Origin: an uncultured Haloferula sp.
GTDB lineage: Bacteria; Verrucomicrobiota; Verrucomicrobiae; Verrucomicrobiales; Akkermansiaceae
Assembly (NCBI GenBank): GCA_946481625.1
Contig: CAMLOZ010000283.1
Coordinates: 1 to 5,401, forward strand
Length of the DNA stretch: 5,401 nt
Direction of reading: 5' to 3'
Position numbers and translations under genes: made by a program. How positions within the stretch are numbered: position 1 is the stretch's first letter; each line of letters opens with the position of its first letter. Shown piece after piece: positions 1-5,401 of this stretch. Under the pieces are notes generated by a model that searched no databases, was not told the origin of the DNA, and was given only the letters and a program-made list of their open reading frames with translations.

Positions 1-1332
1 GAGTTCGACCGGCTCGCCCGCGTGGTCCTTCCCGATCGTGGAAGTCCCGCTGTAAACGCTGCCGCTCGGCATGTCCGTGAGGATGGTGCCGGTCGCCGCA
101 CCGCTCGCGTGGTCGAAGGAGCGGATGCGCCCGCTGACGTTGTCCACGGTGATGAACTTCCCGGCGAGCCCCGGATGCGCCGCGCCGCGATAGACGAAGC
201 CGCCAACCATGCAGCCGTCCGGCCCGTCGGCATGCTTCACGCTCCAGACCGGAGGGGTGACCGTGCCATGGATTACCGCGGGCTGCGACTTCGGTCCGGG
301 CGAGCCTCCCTCGATGAAGGGCCAGCCATAGTTCGCACCGGCGGTGAGGATGCTCAGCTCCTCCTCCGTGTCCTGTCCGCTCTCGCCGATCCAGATGCGG
401 TTCGTCGGCGCGTCGTAGGAGAAGCGGTACGGCTGGCGCAGGCCGAGCGCGTAGAACTCCTCGAGATAAGCACCCCCGGCATCGACGAAAGGATTGTCGT
501 CCGGGATCGTGTAATTCGCCGTAAAGCTGTTCGGCCACCCCGCAGGCATCCCGAGCTGCGCCGGCTGGCGACGGATCACATGGCTGCCCGCCTTCTGGTC
601 CACGTCGATCCGGAGGATGCCGGAGAAGAGGCGGTCGTCGATCTTCTGGCCGACGTTATACTGGTCGTTCGCCCCGCCTTCGTCGCCGATCGCGACGTAG
701 AGGTAGCCGTCCGGCCCGAACATCATGCAGCCGCTGTCGTGGAATTGCTGGCGGTCGTACTGCTGGATCAGGATCTGCTCGCTGCCCGGATCCGCGGCCT
801 GGGTGCCGTCCGGCACGGTGAAGCGGGACAGCCGCCAGTAGGCCTCGCTGCCGTTTCCGCCCGAGGCCGGAGCCCACTTGTAGGTGATATAGACGTAGCC
901 GCGGTTCGGCGATCCCGCCTGGCCGAACTCCGGGTGGAAGACCAGCCAGGTCATCCCGCAATCGCTGGAGGTGAAGGTATTCGCGCGCCATTCGAGGAAA
1001 GTCTCGGTGGCATTGGCAGCCGGGTTGTCCTCGAAGAGGAAGATCCGCCCCTCCTTCGCCACGCACAGCAGCTTGTTCGTCCCCGGATAGGGGACAAGGT
1101 GCATCGGGAGGTTGATGTTGATCCCTTGGTAGGTCTCGTTGACCGTCCACTCTCCCGCGGCGGTCGATTCCACGGCGGGGAAATTCCCGTTCAGGAACGG
1201 GCCGACCGCCTCCGGCGCGTCGAGACCCGGCTGGGCCTGCGCGACGACGGTACACGCAAGAAGGCAGATGGCTGGGGCAAACGCGACCGTGAGCGGACGC
1301 AGGCCGGCCCTGAGAAGGGGCTGGTAGGACAT
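1..1332 (-). CDS. Secreted PQQ-dependent sugar dehydrogenase (glucose/sorbosone dehydrogenase family), C-terminus cut by window edge
   Basis: The frame is open for 444 codons from the ATG at 1332 to base 1, so the protein continues outside the window. An in-frame TAA lies four codons upstream of this ATG, which makes it the first possible ATG. The N-terminus looks like a Sec signal peptide: arginines at 8 and 12, a hydrophobic stretch at about 14-31, and a likely cut after AQA (31-33). LLAC at 24-27 is a poor lipobox, so a lipoprotein is less likely. Residues about 75-435 read as the six-bladed beta-propeller of soluble glucose/sorbosone dehydrogenases. FHDSG (197-201) followed by FGPDGYLYVAIGDEGG (205-220) matches the motif carrying the catalytic histidine, here H198. 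GLRQP (297-301) matches the PQQ-contacting arginine region, here R299, and NYGWP at 334-338 is typical. The family oxidises sugars or related alcohols outside the cytoplasm using PQQ and calcium; the substrate here is unknown. Homologues without PQQ activity exist. No Shine-Dalgarno is visible. Confidence 0.85.
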   Translation of the reverse strand, partial: MSYQPLLRAGLRPLTVAFAPAICLLACTVVAQAQPGLDAPEAVGPFLNGNFPAVESTAAGEWTVNETYQGININLPMHLVPYPGTNKLLCVAKEGRIFLFEDNPAANATETFLEWRANTFTSSDCGMTWLVFHPEFGQAGSPNRGYVYITYKWAPASGGNGSEAYWRLSRFTVPDGTQAADPGSEQILIQQYDRQQFHDSGCMMFGPDGYLYVAIGDEGGANDQYNVGQKIDDRLFSGILRIDVDQKAGSHVIRRQPAQLGMPAGWPNSFTANYTIPDDNPFVDAGGAYLEEFYALGLRQPYRFSYDAPTNRIWIGESGQDTEEELSILTAGANYGWPFIEGGSPGPKSQPAVIHGTVTPPVWSVKHADGPDGCMVGGFVYRGAAHPGLAGKFITVDNVSGRIRSFDHASGAATGTILTDMPSGSVYSGTSTIGKDHAGEPVEL

Positions 1333-1358
1333 GGGTTTGGGTTAACCGAGGGCGCGGA

Positions 1359-1387
1359 CTAATACGCAAACTTGTTCGATCCGGCAA
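1359..1387 (-). promoter_or_regulatory. Possible sigma70-type promoter for the sugar dehydrogenase gene
   Basis: On the minus strand, TTGCCG (1382-1387) and TATTAG (1359-1364) are separated by exactly 17 bases. Each matches four of six bases of the -35 and -10 consensus. Transcription would start near 1352, leaving a leader of about 20 bases before the ATG at 1332. It lies in the 117-base gap after trmB, so the dehydrogenase could be transcribed separately from trmB. This is pattern matching only; the sigma factor preferences of this organism are unknown. Confidence 0.3.
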
Positions 1388-1449
1388 ACGGATTCTTGAG
1401 GCACTTTATGGGCTCCACGAACAGATCCCCCAAGGCTGGAAGGTGTGCC

Positions 1450-2064
1450 TCACCCCTTCCTCAGCCGCAGCCCCTGCAGGCTTTTCCCTTGGCTTTCCCA
1501 AAGAAGCTGGAAATCCGTCTTCGGGTAGAAAAAAGCATCCTCCGGCCAGTCGAGACGCTCGAATTTCCCGAAAGCCGACACCTTCTCCTGCGCCCAGTCG
1601 AAGTATTCGGGGTGGTCGGTCTTGAAGAGAAATTCCCCGCCCGGCTCCAGCAGGTCCCAGATCGCCTGGAGGAATTCCTCCTGGATCAAGCGCCGCCGAT
1701 GATGCCGCAATTTCGGCCACGGGTCCGGGCAGAGCAGGTGCAGGCGGGAGACCGAGCCGGGCGGCAGCAGCCACTCCGCCGTGAATCGGCTCTCCAGCCG
1801 CAGCACCCGGGCATTCTCCAGCCCCCGTTTGCCGATGTTCTTGCAGACCTTCCGCACCCGGCCGAGCAGCCGCTCCACGCCGAGAAAATCCCGCTCCGGG
1901 TAGCGCGCGGCCATTTCGAGCAGGAAACGCCCGTCGCCGCAGCCCAGATCGATCTCCAGCGGCCTGCCGGGGCGCAGGATTTCCCCGCGCTCCATCCGGC
2001 GGAAATACTCCGCCGGGACGAACTCGTATCGCTCCGGAACCCGTGCCAGCCGTGTTTCTTCCAT
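1450..2064 (-). CDS. trmB: tRNA (guanine-N7-)-methyltransferase TrmB
   Basis: This 204-residue protein is a class I SAM-dependent methyltransferase that makes 7-methylguanosine, usually at G46 in the tRNA variable loop, in the cytoplasm. The SAM-binding motif I is [12 protein letters not shown] (37-48), followed by the acidic strand end DFLGVE (59-64). The TrmB signature PDPWPK (113-118) runs into a basic HHRRRL (121-126), with the aspartate of PDPW at the expected catalytic position. FKTDHPEYF (147-155) and the C-terminal TDFQ...ESQGK (183-194) complete the family pattern. The length is close to that of compact bacterial TrmB proteins, and it lacks the longer N-terminal extension of the E. 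coli enzyme. The ATG at 2064 gives a start shortly before the conserved RYEF segment; no clear Shine-Dalgarno precedes it. The gene is divergent from accB, with 188 bases between them, and lies 117 bases upstream of the dehydrogenase on the same strand. There is no sign of damage. Confidence 0.95.
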   Translation of the reverse strand: MEETRLARVPERYEFVPAEYFRRMERGEILRPGRPLEIDLGCGDGRFLLEMAARYPERDFLGVERLLGRVRKVCKNIGKRGLENARVLRLESRFTAEWLLPPGSVSRLHLLCPDPWPKLRHHRRRLIQEEFLQAIWDLLEPGGEFLFKTDHPEYFDWAQEKVSAFGKFERLDWPEDAFFYPKTDFQLLWESQGKSLQGLRLRKG

Positions 2065-2110
2065 CCGCGCCGCTTTCCAACCGCCCGCCCGCCTCGTGGC
2101 AAGCCTTCAT

Positions 2111-2145
2111 TTGGAACTTGGAACTTCTAACTTGGAACTTCTCCC
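2111..2145. repeat. Short tandem heptamer array (7-base period, five units) in the trmB-accB divergent spacer
   Basis: Read on the plus strand, the five successive units are TTGGAAC, TTGGAAC, TTCTAAC, TTGGAAC and TTCTCCC. Three are identical and two have drifted. Equivalently, the 13-base word ACTTGGAACTTCT occurs twice with a 14-base period (2116-2128 and 2130-2142). The array is the most AT-rich part of the spacer and lies about 50-100 bases upstream of both divergent starts. It could be a slippage-generated microsatellite, an operator array or one copy of a genome-wide repeat; the sequence alone does not decide. Confidence 0.8.
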
Positions 2146-2159
2146 CATCCCGTTCCCGC

Positions 2160-2189
2160 TTGACGCCCTTTCTCCCGGGTCGCTAGCTA
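2160..2189 (+). promoter_or_regulatory. Weak candidate promoter for the accB operon
   Basis: TTGACG (2160-2165) matches five of six bases of the -35 consensus. Eighteen bases further lies TAGCTA (2184-2189), a poor -10 match that sits inside the perfect 12-base palindrome at 2181-2192. Transcription would start near 2196, about 57 bases before the accB start. Because the -10 is weak, either an activator is needed, a different sigma factor is used, or this is chance. Confidence 0.2.
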
Positions 2190-2192
2190 GCG
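2181..2192. repeat. Perfect 12-base palindrome upstream of accB
   Basis: CGCTAGCTAGCG is its own reverse complement. The next pair outward (T at 2180, C at 2193) does not match, so symmetry ends at 12 bases. It lies about 60 bases before the accB start and overlaps the weak promoter-like element, a position where an operator for a dimeric regulator could lie. It has no central loop, so it is a better candidate for a protein-binding site than for an RNA hairpin. The symmetry is seen; any regulatory role is inference. Confidence 0.4.
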
Positions 2193-2252
2193 CATCCGTG
2201 GCGCTGCTACCGCGCGCCGCCCGACTTTCGCCACTACAACCTCTCTCACAAC

Positions 2253-2711
2253 GTGGACCTCAAGGAAATCCGCAAGATCGTCGAGCTCATGAACGAGCAT
2301 GGCCTTACCGTCTTCGACATGTCGAAGGAGGGCTTCCACCTGAAGCTGCGCAAGGGCCCCGATCTGGAAGCCATGCGCGGGATGATGGGCTCGATGCAGG
2401 CCGCTCCCGCCTATGCCCCGGCGGCCCCCGCGGCCGCGCCGAATCCCGGACCGGCCACCGCCCCTGCCGCGGCGGAAGGCGAGGCGATCACCTCGCCGAT
2501 GGTCGGCACCTTCTACCGCAAATCCTCGCCGGATGCCCCGCCCTTCGTGAACGTGGGGGATGCCGTGAGCGAGGGCCAGACCCTGTGCATCATCGAGGCC
2601 ATGAAGGTGATGAACGAGATCAAGGCCGAGAAGTCCGGCACCATTTCCGCCGTCATCGCCGAGGACGGCAATCCCGTTCAGTTCGGGGATATCCTTTTCC
2701 GCATCAAGTGA
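2253..2711 (+). CDS. accB: Biotin carboxyl carrier protein of acetyl-CoA carboxylase (BCCP)
   Basis: This 152-residue protein carries the biotin that AccC carboxylates and that delivers CO2 to the AccAD carboxyltransferase, which makes malonyl-CoA for fatty acid synthesis. The N-terminal segment (1-40, beginning MDLKEIRK) matches the start of BCCP proteins. A flexible Ala/Pro-rich linker spans about 49-75. The C-terminal biotinyl domain (79-152) contains SPMVGTFYR (81-89), the SSPDAPPFV thumb segment (91-99) typical of BCCP, and EAMKVMNEI (115-123). The biotinylated lysine is K118. The start is a GTG at 2253; it is chosen because it places the conserved MDLKEIRK at the N-terminus and there is no nearby in-frame ATG upstream. 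No Shine-Dalgarno is visible before it. The stop is 47 bases before accC, which fits co-transcription. Length and motifs are complete. Confidence 0.96.
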   Translation: MDLKEIRKIVELMNEHGLTVFDMSKEGFHLKLRKGPDLEAMRGMMGSMQAAPAYAPAAPAAAPNPGPATAPAAAEGEAITSPMVGTFYRKSSPDAPPFVNVGDAVSEGQTLCIIEAMKVMNEIKAEKSGTISAVIAEDGNPVQFGDILFRIK

Positions 2712-2758
2712 GCTTCCCGTCCGGGAGTGCCGCCGCTTGAAACCGCCATCGCCTGTCC

Positions 2759-4111
2759 ATGATCAAACGCGTCCTTGTCGCCAACCGCGGTGAAATCGCC
2801 CTGCGCATCATCCGCGCCTGCCGGGAACTCGATATCGAATCCGTCGCCGTCTATTCCGAGGCCGACGTCGATTCCATGCACGTCCACCTTGCCGACGAGG
2901 CCGTGTGCATCGGGCCCGCTTCCAGCAAGGAAAGCTACCTGAAGGCCGACCGCATCATCGCCGCGGCGGAAATCACCGAGGCGGACGCGATCCACCCGGG
3001 CTACGGCTTCCTCTCGGAGAACGCACGCTTCGCGGAGATCTGCGAGAGCTGCAATATCAAGTTCATCGGGCCCTCCGCCAAGGTGATCTCGATGATGGGC
3101 GACAAGGCCACGGCCCGCGCCACCGCGATCGCCAACGGCGTGCCGATCACCCCGGGCTCAGAGATCCTCGCCGACGAGAAGGAGGGGCTTGCGGAGGCCA
3201 GGCGGATCGGTTTCCCCGTGATGATCAAGGCGACGGCCGGCGGCGGCGGTCGCGGCATGCGTCCGTGCTTCAGCGCGGAGGAGTTCTCCTCGCTCTACAA
3301 GGCCGCTTCGAACGAAGCGCAGGCCGCCTTCGGCAACGGCGACTGCTACCTGGAGAAGCTGGTGCTCAACCCGCACCATGTGGAGTTTCAGGTCATCGCG
3401 GACACGCACGGCAATTTCATCCAGCTCGGCGAGCGCGATTGCTCGATGCAGCGCCGCAACCAGAAGATCATCGAGGAGTGCCCCTCGCCCCTGCTCACGC
3501 CCGAGCTGCGCGCGCGCATGGCGGAAGCATCGGTGAACCTGATCCGCAACATCGGCTACGAGAACGCGGGCACCATCGAGTACCTCGTCGATGACAAGGG
3601 GGAGAACTTCTACTTCATGGAGATGAACACCCGGATCCAGGTGGAGCATCCCGTGACGGAAGAGGTGATGGGCTGCGAGCTGATCAAGGAACAGATCCGC
3701 ATCGCTTCCGGCGACCCGCTTTCCAGCCACGTGCTGAACGCCGCCCCCCGCGGCCACTCGATCGAGTGCCGCATCAATGCGGAGGATCCCTTCAACAACT
3801 TCTGCCCCAGCCCCGGCAAGATCGAGATGTGGTATGCCCCGGGCGGCAAGGGAGTGCGCGTGGACACCCACGTTTACTCCGGCTACTCGGTGCCGCCGAA
3901 TTACGATTCGATGATCGCCAAGCTGATCGTCACCGGGGCCAGCCGCGAGATCGCCATCGCCCGCATGAAGCGCGCGCTCGGCGAATTCATGATCCGCGGT
4001 ATCAAGACCACCATCCCGTTCCAGCAGGAGATCGTCGCGCACCCGGACTTCGTTTCGGGCCAGTACGACATCGGGTGGGTGGCGCGCTACCTGGAAGAGC
4101 GGAAGGGGTGA
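2759..4111 (+). CDS. accC: Biotin carboxylase subunit of acetyl-CoA carboxylase
   Basis: This 450-residue protein, close to the 449 of E. coli AccC, carboxylates the biotin on AccB using ATP and bicarbonate. It starts with MIKRVLVANRGEIALRI, the standard N-terminus of this family, which supports the ATG at 2759. The N-terminal domain runs to about residue 112. The ATP-grasp region follows, with MGDK (K116), VMIKATAGGGGRGM (glycine-rich ATP loop, K157 before it) and NQKIIEE (K236). E274 and E288 (in FMEMNTR) are the metal ligands, and R292 and E296 lie in TRIQVEHPVTEE. The C-terminal domain contains ECRINAEDP (336-344) with R338. All catalytic residues known from the E. coli enzyme have a counterpart here. 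No pyruvate- or propionyl-type biotin domain is fused to it, and the adjacent accB confirms the acetyl-CoA carboxylase role. The accA and accD partners are not in the window. A long open frame on the opposite strand is a GC-rich shadow. Confidence 0.97.
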   Translation: MIKRVLVANRGEIALRIIRACRELDIESVAVYSEADVDSMHVHLADEAVCIGPASSKESYLKADRIIAAAEITEADAIHPGYGFLSENARFAEICESCNIKFIGPSAKVISMMGDKATARATAIANGVPITPGSEILADEKEGLAEARRIGFPVMIKATAGGGGRGMRPCFSAEEFSSLYKAASNEAQAAFGNGDCYLEKLVLNPHHVEFQVIADTHGNFIQLGERDCSMQRRNQKIIEECPSPLLTPELRARMAEASVNLIRNIGYENAGTIEYLVDDKGENFYFMEMNTRIQVEHPVTEEVMGCELIKEQIRIASGDPLSSHVLNAAPRGHSIECRINAEDPFNNFCPSPGKIEMWYAPGGKGVRVDTHVYSGYSVPPNYDSMIAKLIVTGASREIAIARMKRALGEFMIRGIKTTIPFQQEIVAHPDFVSGQYDIGWVARYLEERKG

Positions 4112-4126
4112 CGCGTGGCTGTGGCA

Positions 4127-4164
4127 TCCTGCCGCAGGGCTGTTCCTCGAATCGCCGGCGATTT
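4127..4164 (+). other. Two small inverted repeats in the accC-thiE gap, including a perfect 14-base palindrome
   Basis: The 58-base gap holds two hairpin-like elements. The first is CCTG-CCG-CAGG (4128-4138), a four-base-pair stem that can be extended by one wobble pair. The second is the perfect palindrome AATCGCCGGCGATT (4150-4163), which as RNA would form a five-pair stem with a CCGG loop and one further G-U pair. The palindrome ends six bases before the thiE ATG, so in RNA it would lie over the ribosome footprint. No run of T follows, so it is not a classic terminator. It may be an operator, a translation-modulating hairpin, an RNA processing site or part of a dispersed repeat. Confidence 0.4.
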
Positions 4165-4169
4165 CTCCC

Positions 4170-4799
4170 ATGATTCTCCACGGCCAGCTCTATGCGATCC
4201 TCGATCTCGGCTACGTCCATGTCGGGGATGCGGTAGCGGTGACCGGTGCGCTTCTGGCCGGCGGCGCGAACCTGCTCCAACTCCGCGCCAAGGGCCATCC
4301 GCCCGGGGAGATCGAGCACCTCGCCCGCCTGCTGCTGCCGCTGTGCCGCGATGCCGGAGTGCCTTTCATCGTGAACGACTACCCCGCGATCGCGATGGCG
4401 GTCGGCGCGGATGGCATTCACATCGGCCAGGACGACGGCACCCTTGCGGCCACGCGCGAGATCGTCGGCCCGGACATGATGGTCGGCCGTTCCACGCATT
4501 CCCCGGCGCAAGCGAGAGCGGCGCTGGAAGAGGGCTTCGACTACATCGGCTTCGGCCCGCTTTTTCCCACGCCGACCAAGCTCGGCCGGCCGGGGATCGG
4601 GATGGAGAATATCCCGGGGGTGATGGCCGAGATCGGCTCGCGGATTCCGGTCTTCTGCATCGGAGGGGTGAAGCGCTCGAACCTCCCGAAGGTCCTTGCC
4701 GCCGGAGCGAAGAATGTCGTGATCGTTTCGGATCTGCTCACGGCGGAGGATGTGGAAACGGCAACACGCGAAGCGGCGGCACTGATCGCATCGCGTTGA
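4170..4799 (+). CDS. thiE: Thiamine-phosphate synthase
   Basis: This 209-residue TIM-barrel enzyme couples hydroxymethylpyrimidine diphosphate with thiazole phosphate to give thiamine phosphate in the cytoplasm. LYAILD (7-12) is the first strand. QLRAK (37-41) binds the pyrophosphate. VND (68-70) and HIGQDD (84-89) supply the expected magnesium-binding aspartates, here D70 and D89. GRSTH (106-110) contains S108, and GPLFPTPTK (129-137) holds the conserved T134, T136 and K137. CIGGV (163-167) and VVIVSDL (183-189) close the phosphate site. The length is normal and no residue appears lost. The ATG at 4170 places LYAILD close to the N-terminus as expected; there is no Shine-Dalgarno. It lies 58 bases after accC and 49 before the kinase. 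No TPP riboswitch is visible in the gap before it. The related regulator TenI lacks parts of these motifs, so ThiE is the better call. Confidence 0.94.
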   Translation: MILHGQLYAILDLGYVHVGDAVAVTGALLAGGANLLQLRAKGHPPGEIEHLARLLLPLCRDAGVPFIVNDYPAIAMAVGADGIHIGQDDGTLAATREIVGPDMMVGRSTHSPAQARAALEEGFDYIGFGPLFPTPTKLGRPGIGMENIPGVMAEIGSRIPVFCIGGVKRSNLPKVLAAGAKNVVIVSDLLTAEDVETATREAAALIASR

Positions 4800-4812
4800 A
4801 GCGGCGTTTTTT
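4787..4812 (+). terminator. Weak intrinsic terminator-like element at the end of thiE
   Basis: CGC (4787-4789) can pair with GCG (4804-4806), and CGC (4792-4794) with GCG (4801-4803), with a two-base bulge on the left arm and the loop GTTGAA. Six T residues (4807-4812) follow directly. The stem is short and includes the thiE stop codon, so termination would be partial at best. It could reduce readthrough from thiE into the kinase gene. Confidence 0.25.
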
Positions 4813-4835
4813 CTGGTCGCGGGCTATGGCTCTTT

Positions 4836-4840
4836 GGTGA
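4836..4840 (+). promoter_or_regulatory. Shine-Dalgarno-like site for the PfkB-family kinase
   Basis: GGTGA lies eight bases before the ATG at 4849 and is complementary to the 3' end of a typical 16S rRNA. It is the only recognisable Shine-Dalgarno in this window, and it supports ATG 4849 over the in-frame TTG at 4834 or GTG at 4837, which overlap the site itself. Confidence 0.4.
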
Positions 4841-4848
4841 CTACCGCC

Positions 4849-5401
4849 ATGCCTGCACCGCTGCCCATCGTCGTCGGAGGAACCATCGCCATCGATAACG
4901 TCAAAACCCCTTTTGCCGACGAGACGAATCTCCTTGGAGGTTCCGCTGCCTATGCCGCTTTGGCGGCCTCCTTCTACCACAGCCCGGTCCATCTGGTGGG
5001 CATCGTCGGCAAGGACTTCCCGCCCCAGCATCTGGCGATGCTCGAATCGCGCGGGATCTCTCTGCAAGGCGTCGAGCGTTCGGAGGGCGATTCCTTCACC
5101 TGGTCCGGCGAGTACTTCGACAACATGAACCAGCGCACGACCCACCGCGTCGGCCTCAACGTGCTGGAGAACTGGCGGGTCAAAGTGCCTGCACCGGTCG
5201 CGACGTCGTCTTTCGTGGTTCTCGCGAACATGTCGCCGGACAACCAGCTTGAGATGCTGGCCCAGTGCGGCTCGCCCGAGCGCTTCGTGATCGCGGACAC
5301 GATGGACCTGTGGATCGAGATCGCGAACGAGCGCCTGCATGACGTGCTCAAGCAGATCGACCTCTTCGTCATCAACGACAGCGAGGCGCGGGAATTCACC
5401 C
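4849..5401 (+). CDS. PfkB/ribokinase-family small-molecule kinase, C-terminus cut by window edge
   Basis: The frame is open for 184 codons to the end of the window. The start VVGGTIAIDNVKTP (8-21) is the first strand and substrate-facing turn of the ribokinase fold. LLGGSAAYAALAAS (28-41) matches PfkB signature 1, including the glycine pair at 30-31. HLVGIVGKDFPP (48-59) is the typical strand followed by the G-x-D element. SGEYF (86-90) lies in the lid region. FVIADTMDLW (146-155) and LFVINDSEAREF (172-183) match the central strands, where the N-D-x-E pattern is common in the family. The catalytic GAGD motif and the ATP site lie beyond the window, so activity cannot be judged. Family members phosphorylate ribose, fructose, adenosine, inosine or similar compounds; the substrate here is not identifiable. 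Upstream thiE suggests, but does not show, a thiamine or nucleoside link. The ATG is preferred because the fold begins about seven residues later. Confidence 0.88.
   Translation, partial: MPAPLPIVVGGTIAIDNVKTPFADETNLLGGSAAYAALAASFYHSPVHLVGIVGKDFPPQHLAMLESRGISLQGVERSEGDSFTWSGEYFDNMNQRTTHRVGLNVLENWRVKVPAPVATSSFVVLANMSPDNQLEMLAQCGSPERFVIADTMDLWIEIANERLHDVLKQIDLFVINDSEAREFT

Noticed and set aside
22..1362. 446-codon open frame on the plus strand opposite the dehydrogenase
   Set aside because: Its translation is rich in Arg, Ala, Val and Asp without recognisable domains, while the opposite strand gives a clear signal peptide and propeller motifs. It is a GC-driven antisense shadow.
656..1387. 243-codon minus-strand open frame overlapping the dehydrogenase
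   Set aside because: It is out of frame with the dehydrogenase and has an arginine/proline-rich nonsense composition; the correct minus-strand frame runs off the window edge.
1399..1450. AGGCAC...GTGCCT inverted repeat between trmB and the dehydrogenase
   Set aside because: The six-base arms are about 40 bases apart and there is no T-tract, so a terminator or operator is not supported.
2198..2234. GTGGCG...CGCCAC inverted repeat upstream of accB
   Set aside because: Six-base GC-rich arms with a 25-base loop and no extension are likely chance.
2714..2727. Small TTCCC/GGGAG hairpin just after the accB stop
   Set aside because: A five-pair stem including one G-T wobble, with a four-base loop and no T-run, is expected by chance in GC-rich sequence and does not separate accB from accC convincingly.
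4112..4169. TPP riboswitch before thiE
   Set aside because: The gap is only 58 bases and lacks the CTGAGA thi-box element, so a full TPP aptamer cannot fit unless part of accC were used.
3158..4171. 337-codon open frame on the minus strand opposite accC
   Set aside because: Low-complexity composition with no family motif, and it is fully opposite a strongly conserved biotin carboxylase.

Overview
The window is GC-rich, densely coding bacterial chromosome with six protein genes. No RNA gene, insertion sequence, CRISPR array or phage gene was recognised. The weak Shine-Dalgarno signals, the high GC and the look of the secreted glucose/sorbosone-dehydrogenase-type protein and of the PfkB kinase would fit a member of the Verrucomicrobiota (Luteolibacter-like). 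That placement is an inference from general resemblance, not from a marker gene.

Layout: the left part (about 1-2064) is coded on the minus strand. It holds a secreted PQQ-type sugar dehydrogenase that is cut by the left window edge, and trmB, the tRNA m7G46 methyltransferase, which lies upstream of it. A 188-base divergent intergenic region (2065-2252) follows. It contains a tandem heptamer array, a perfect 12-base palindrome and a weak promoter-like element. The right part (2253-5401) is coded on the plus strand: accB, accC, thiE, and a PfkB/ribokinase-family kinase that is cut by the right edge. The gaps between these four genes are 47, 58 and 49 bases, so they could be one transcript, although a weak terminator-like element lies at the end of thiE.

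How the genes work together: AccB (biotin carrier) and AccC (biotin carboxylase) form half of the acetyl-CoA carboxylase that makes malonyl-CoA for fatty acid synthesis; accA and accD must lie elsewhere. ThiE joins the pyrimidine and thiazole halves of thiamine phosphate. The kinase phosphorylates an unknown small molecule. TrmB and the dehydrogenase have no obvious functional link to these.

Both edge genes were read by direct translation of the strand, because each runs off the window without a stop. Most of the window is ordinary housekeeping sequence. I see no convincing new biological system. The items most worth a second look are the heptamer array, the palindromic element between accC and thiE, and the unassigned kinase next to thiE.
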